Notes under the pieces: model-generated
What the model was told of the DNA's origin: nothing
Seen by the model: only the letters and a program-made list of their open reading frames with translations
Database searches by the model: none
Made by a program: the position numbers and the translations under genes
NCBI RefSeq assembly: GCF_007859655.1
Contig: NZ_CP042304.1
Span: 1,302,001 to 1,366,000, forward strand
Length of the DNA stretch: 64,000 nucleotides
Direction: 5' to 3'
From: Devosia ginsengisoli
GTDB taxonomy: Bacteria > Pseudomonadota > Alphaproteobacteria > Rhizobiales > Devosiaceae
Shown: in pieces, positions 63,683 to 64,000 of the stretch
Layout of the letters: every line of letters begins with the position of its first letter
Numbering within the stretch: the stretch's first letter is position 1

Positions 63683-64000
63683 TTACGCGGCTTCGAACTC
63701 TTCGTCGTCGCGCGCCTGTACCGGGCCGCTGTCGAGGCCCTTGGCATTGACGTCGCGATCGACGAATTCGATCACGGCCATCGGGGCATTGTCGCCATAG
63801 CGGAAGCCAGCCTTGAGGATGCGGATATAGCCGCCCTGGCGTTCCTTGTAGCGCGGGCCAAGCACGGCGAAGAGCTTGGCAACCTGGCCCTCGTCGCGGA
63901 TCTGGGCGATCGCCTGGCGGCGGGCATGCAGGTCGCCGCGCTTGCCGAGCGTGATCAGCTTCTCGACGATCGGACGCAGGTCCTTCGCCTTGGGCAGGGT
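63683..64000 (-). CDS. rplQ: 50S ribosomal protein L17, C-terminal part (runs off the window)
   Basis: 105 codons reading [20 protein letters not shown], then [13 protein letters not shown] and [20 protein letters not shown], the L17 core, ending DDEEFEAA. The acidic tail is typical of alphaproteobacterial L17. The start lies outside the window; rpoA would be expected upstream of it. Confidence 0.95.
   Translation of the reverse strand, partial: TLPKAKDLRPIVEKLITLGKRGDLHARRQAIAQIRDEGQVAKLFAVLGPRYKERQGGYIRILKAGFRYGDNAPMAVIEFVDRDVNAKGLDSGPVQARDDEEFEAA

Overview
The window is high-GC DNA from an alphaproteobacterium, most likely of the order Hyphomicrobiales and plausibly Devosia or a relative. 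The evidence is MipZ-type division ATPases, an alphaproteobacterial LexA box (GTTC-N7-GTTC), candidate rhizobial iron boxes (TGA-N9-TCA), and the block rplQ / degP-like / rarA / crcB / rluC / HAD phosphatase / ATP12. The window opens inside dnaE and closes inside rplQ, both on the minus strand.

Layout. 0-3.2 kb: start of dnaE, a 34-residue membrane microprotein under a clear SOS promoter, a SulP transporter and an L,D-transpeptidase-like lipoprotein. 3.3-5.1 kb: a DUF1275 membrane protein and a frameshifted unknown gene. 5.4-11 kb: a tripartite tricarboxylate transporter locus, with two tctC genes plus an MmgE/PrpD gene converging on tctBA. 11.2-18.3 kb: two membrane proteins, clpS-clpA, and a penicillin-binding carboxypeptidase with a SPOR domain. 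18.6-21.9 kb: two mipZ paralogues flanking a porin with two iron-box-like operators. 22-29.5 kb: autotransporter, VWA/DnaJ pair, DUF1489, GST, MgtE. 29.6-30.2 kb: YjbR protein and a small lipoprotein. 30.28-40.45 kb: a mobile island in the 3' end of a tRNA-Leu(GAG) gene. 40.8-45.5 kb: FliN-like protein, lipB, DUF4282, two doxX genes, rimO, YeaQ. 45.7-50.5 kb: sulfate ABC transporter genes without cysA, plus an SLC13-type permease. 50.5-52.2 kb: folP-folB-folK. 52.3-58.3 kb: ATP12, HAD, rluC, crcB, rarA, degP on the minus strand. 58.4-64 kb: an ornithine/lysine-type decarboxylase, a two-domain flavin oxidoreductase, a P-loop kinase-like protein, an extended SDR and the end of rplQ.

The most striking structure is inside the island. 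Its integrase and its phage virion-type gene are each cut in two. The halves face the wrong way around a segment of about 3.9 kb bounded by inverted CGATC pentamers (35971-35975 and 39859-39863). Flipping that segment joins both genes in frame at both ends and puts the phage genes on one strand. The second notable item is the LexA-controlled microprotein in front of dnaE, which resembles a SidA-type division inhibitor.

Caution: several genes inside and outside the island carry single-base frameshifts, many in short G or C runs (tctC2, doxX2, antirepressor, integrase, virion gene, others). They may be real decay or uncorrected sequencing indels, and the affected genes are marked. Much of the intergenic space holds dispersed palindromic repeats of at least four families.
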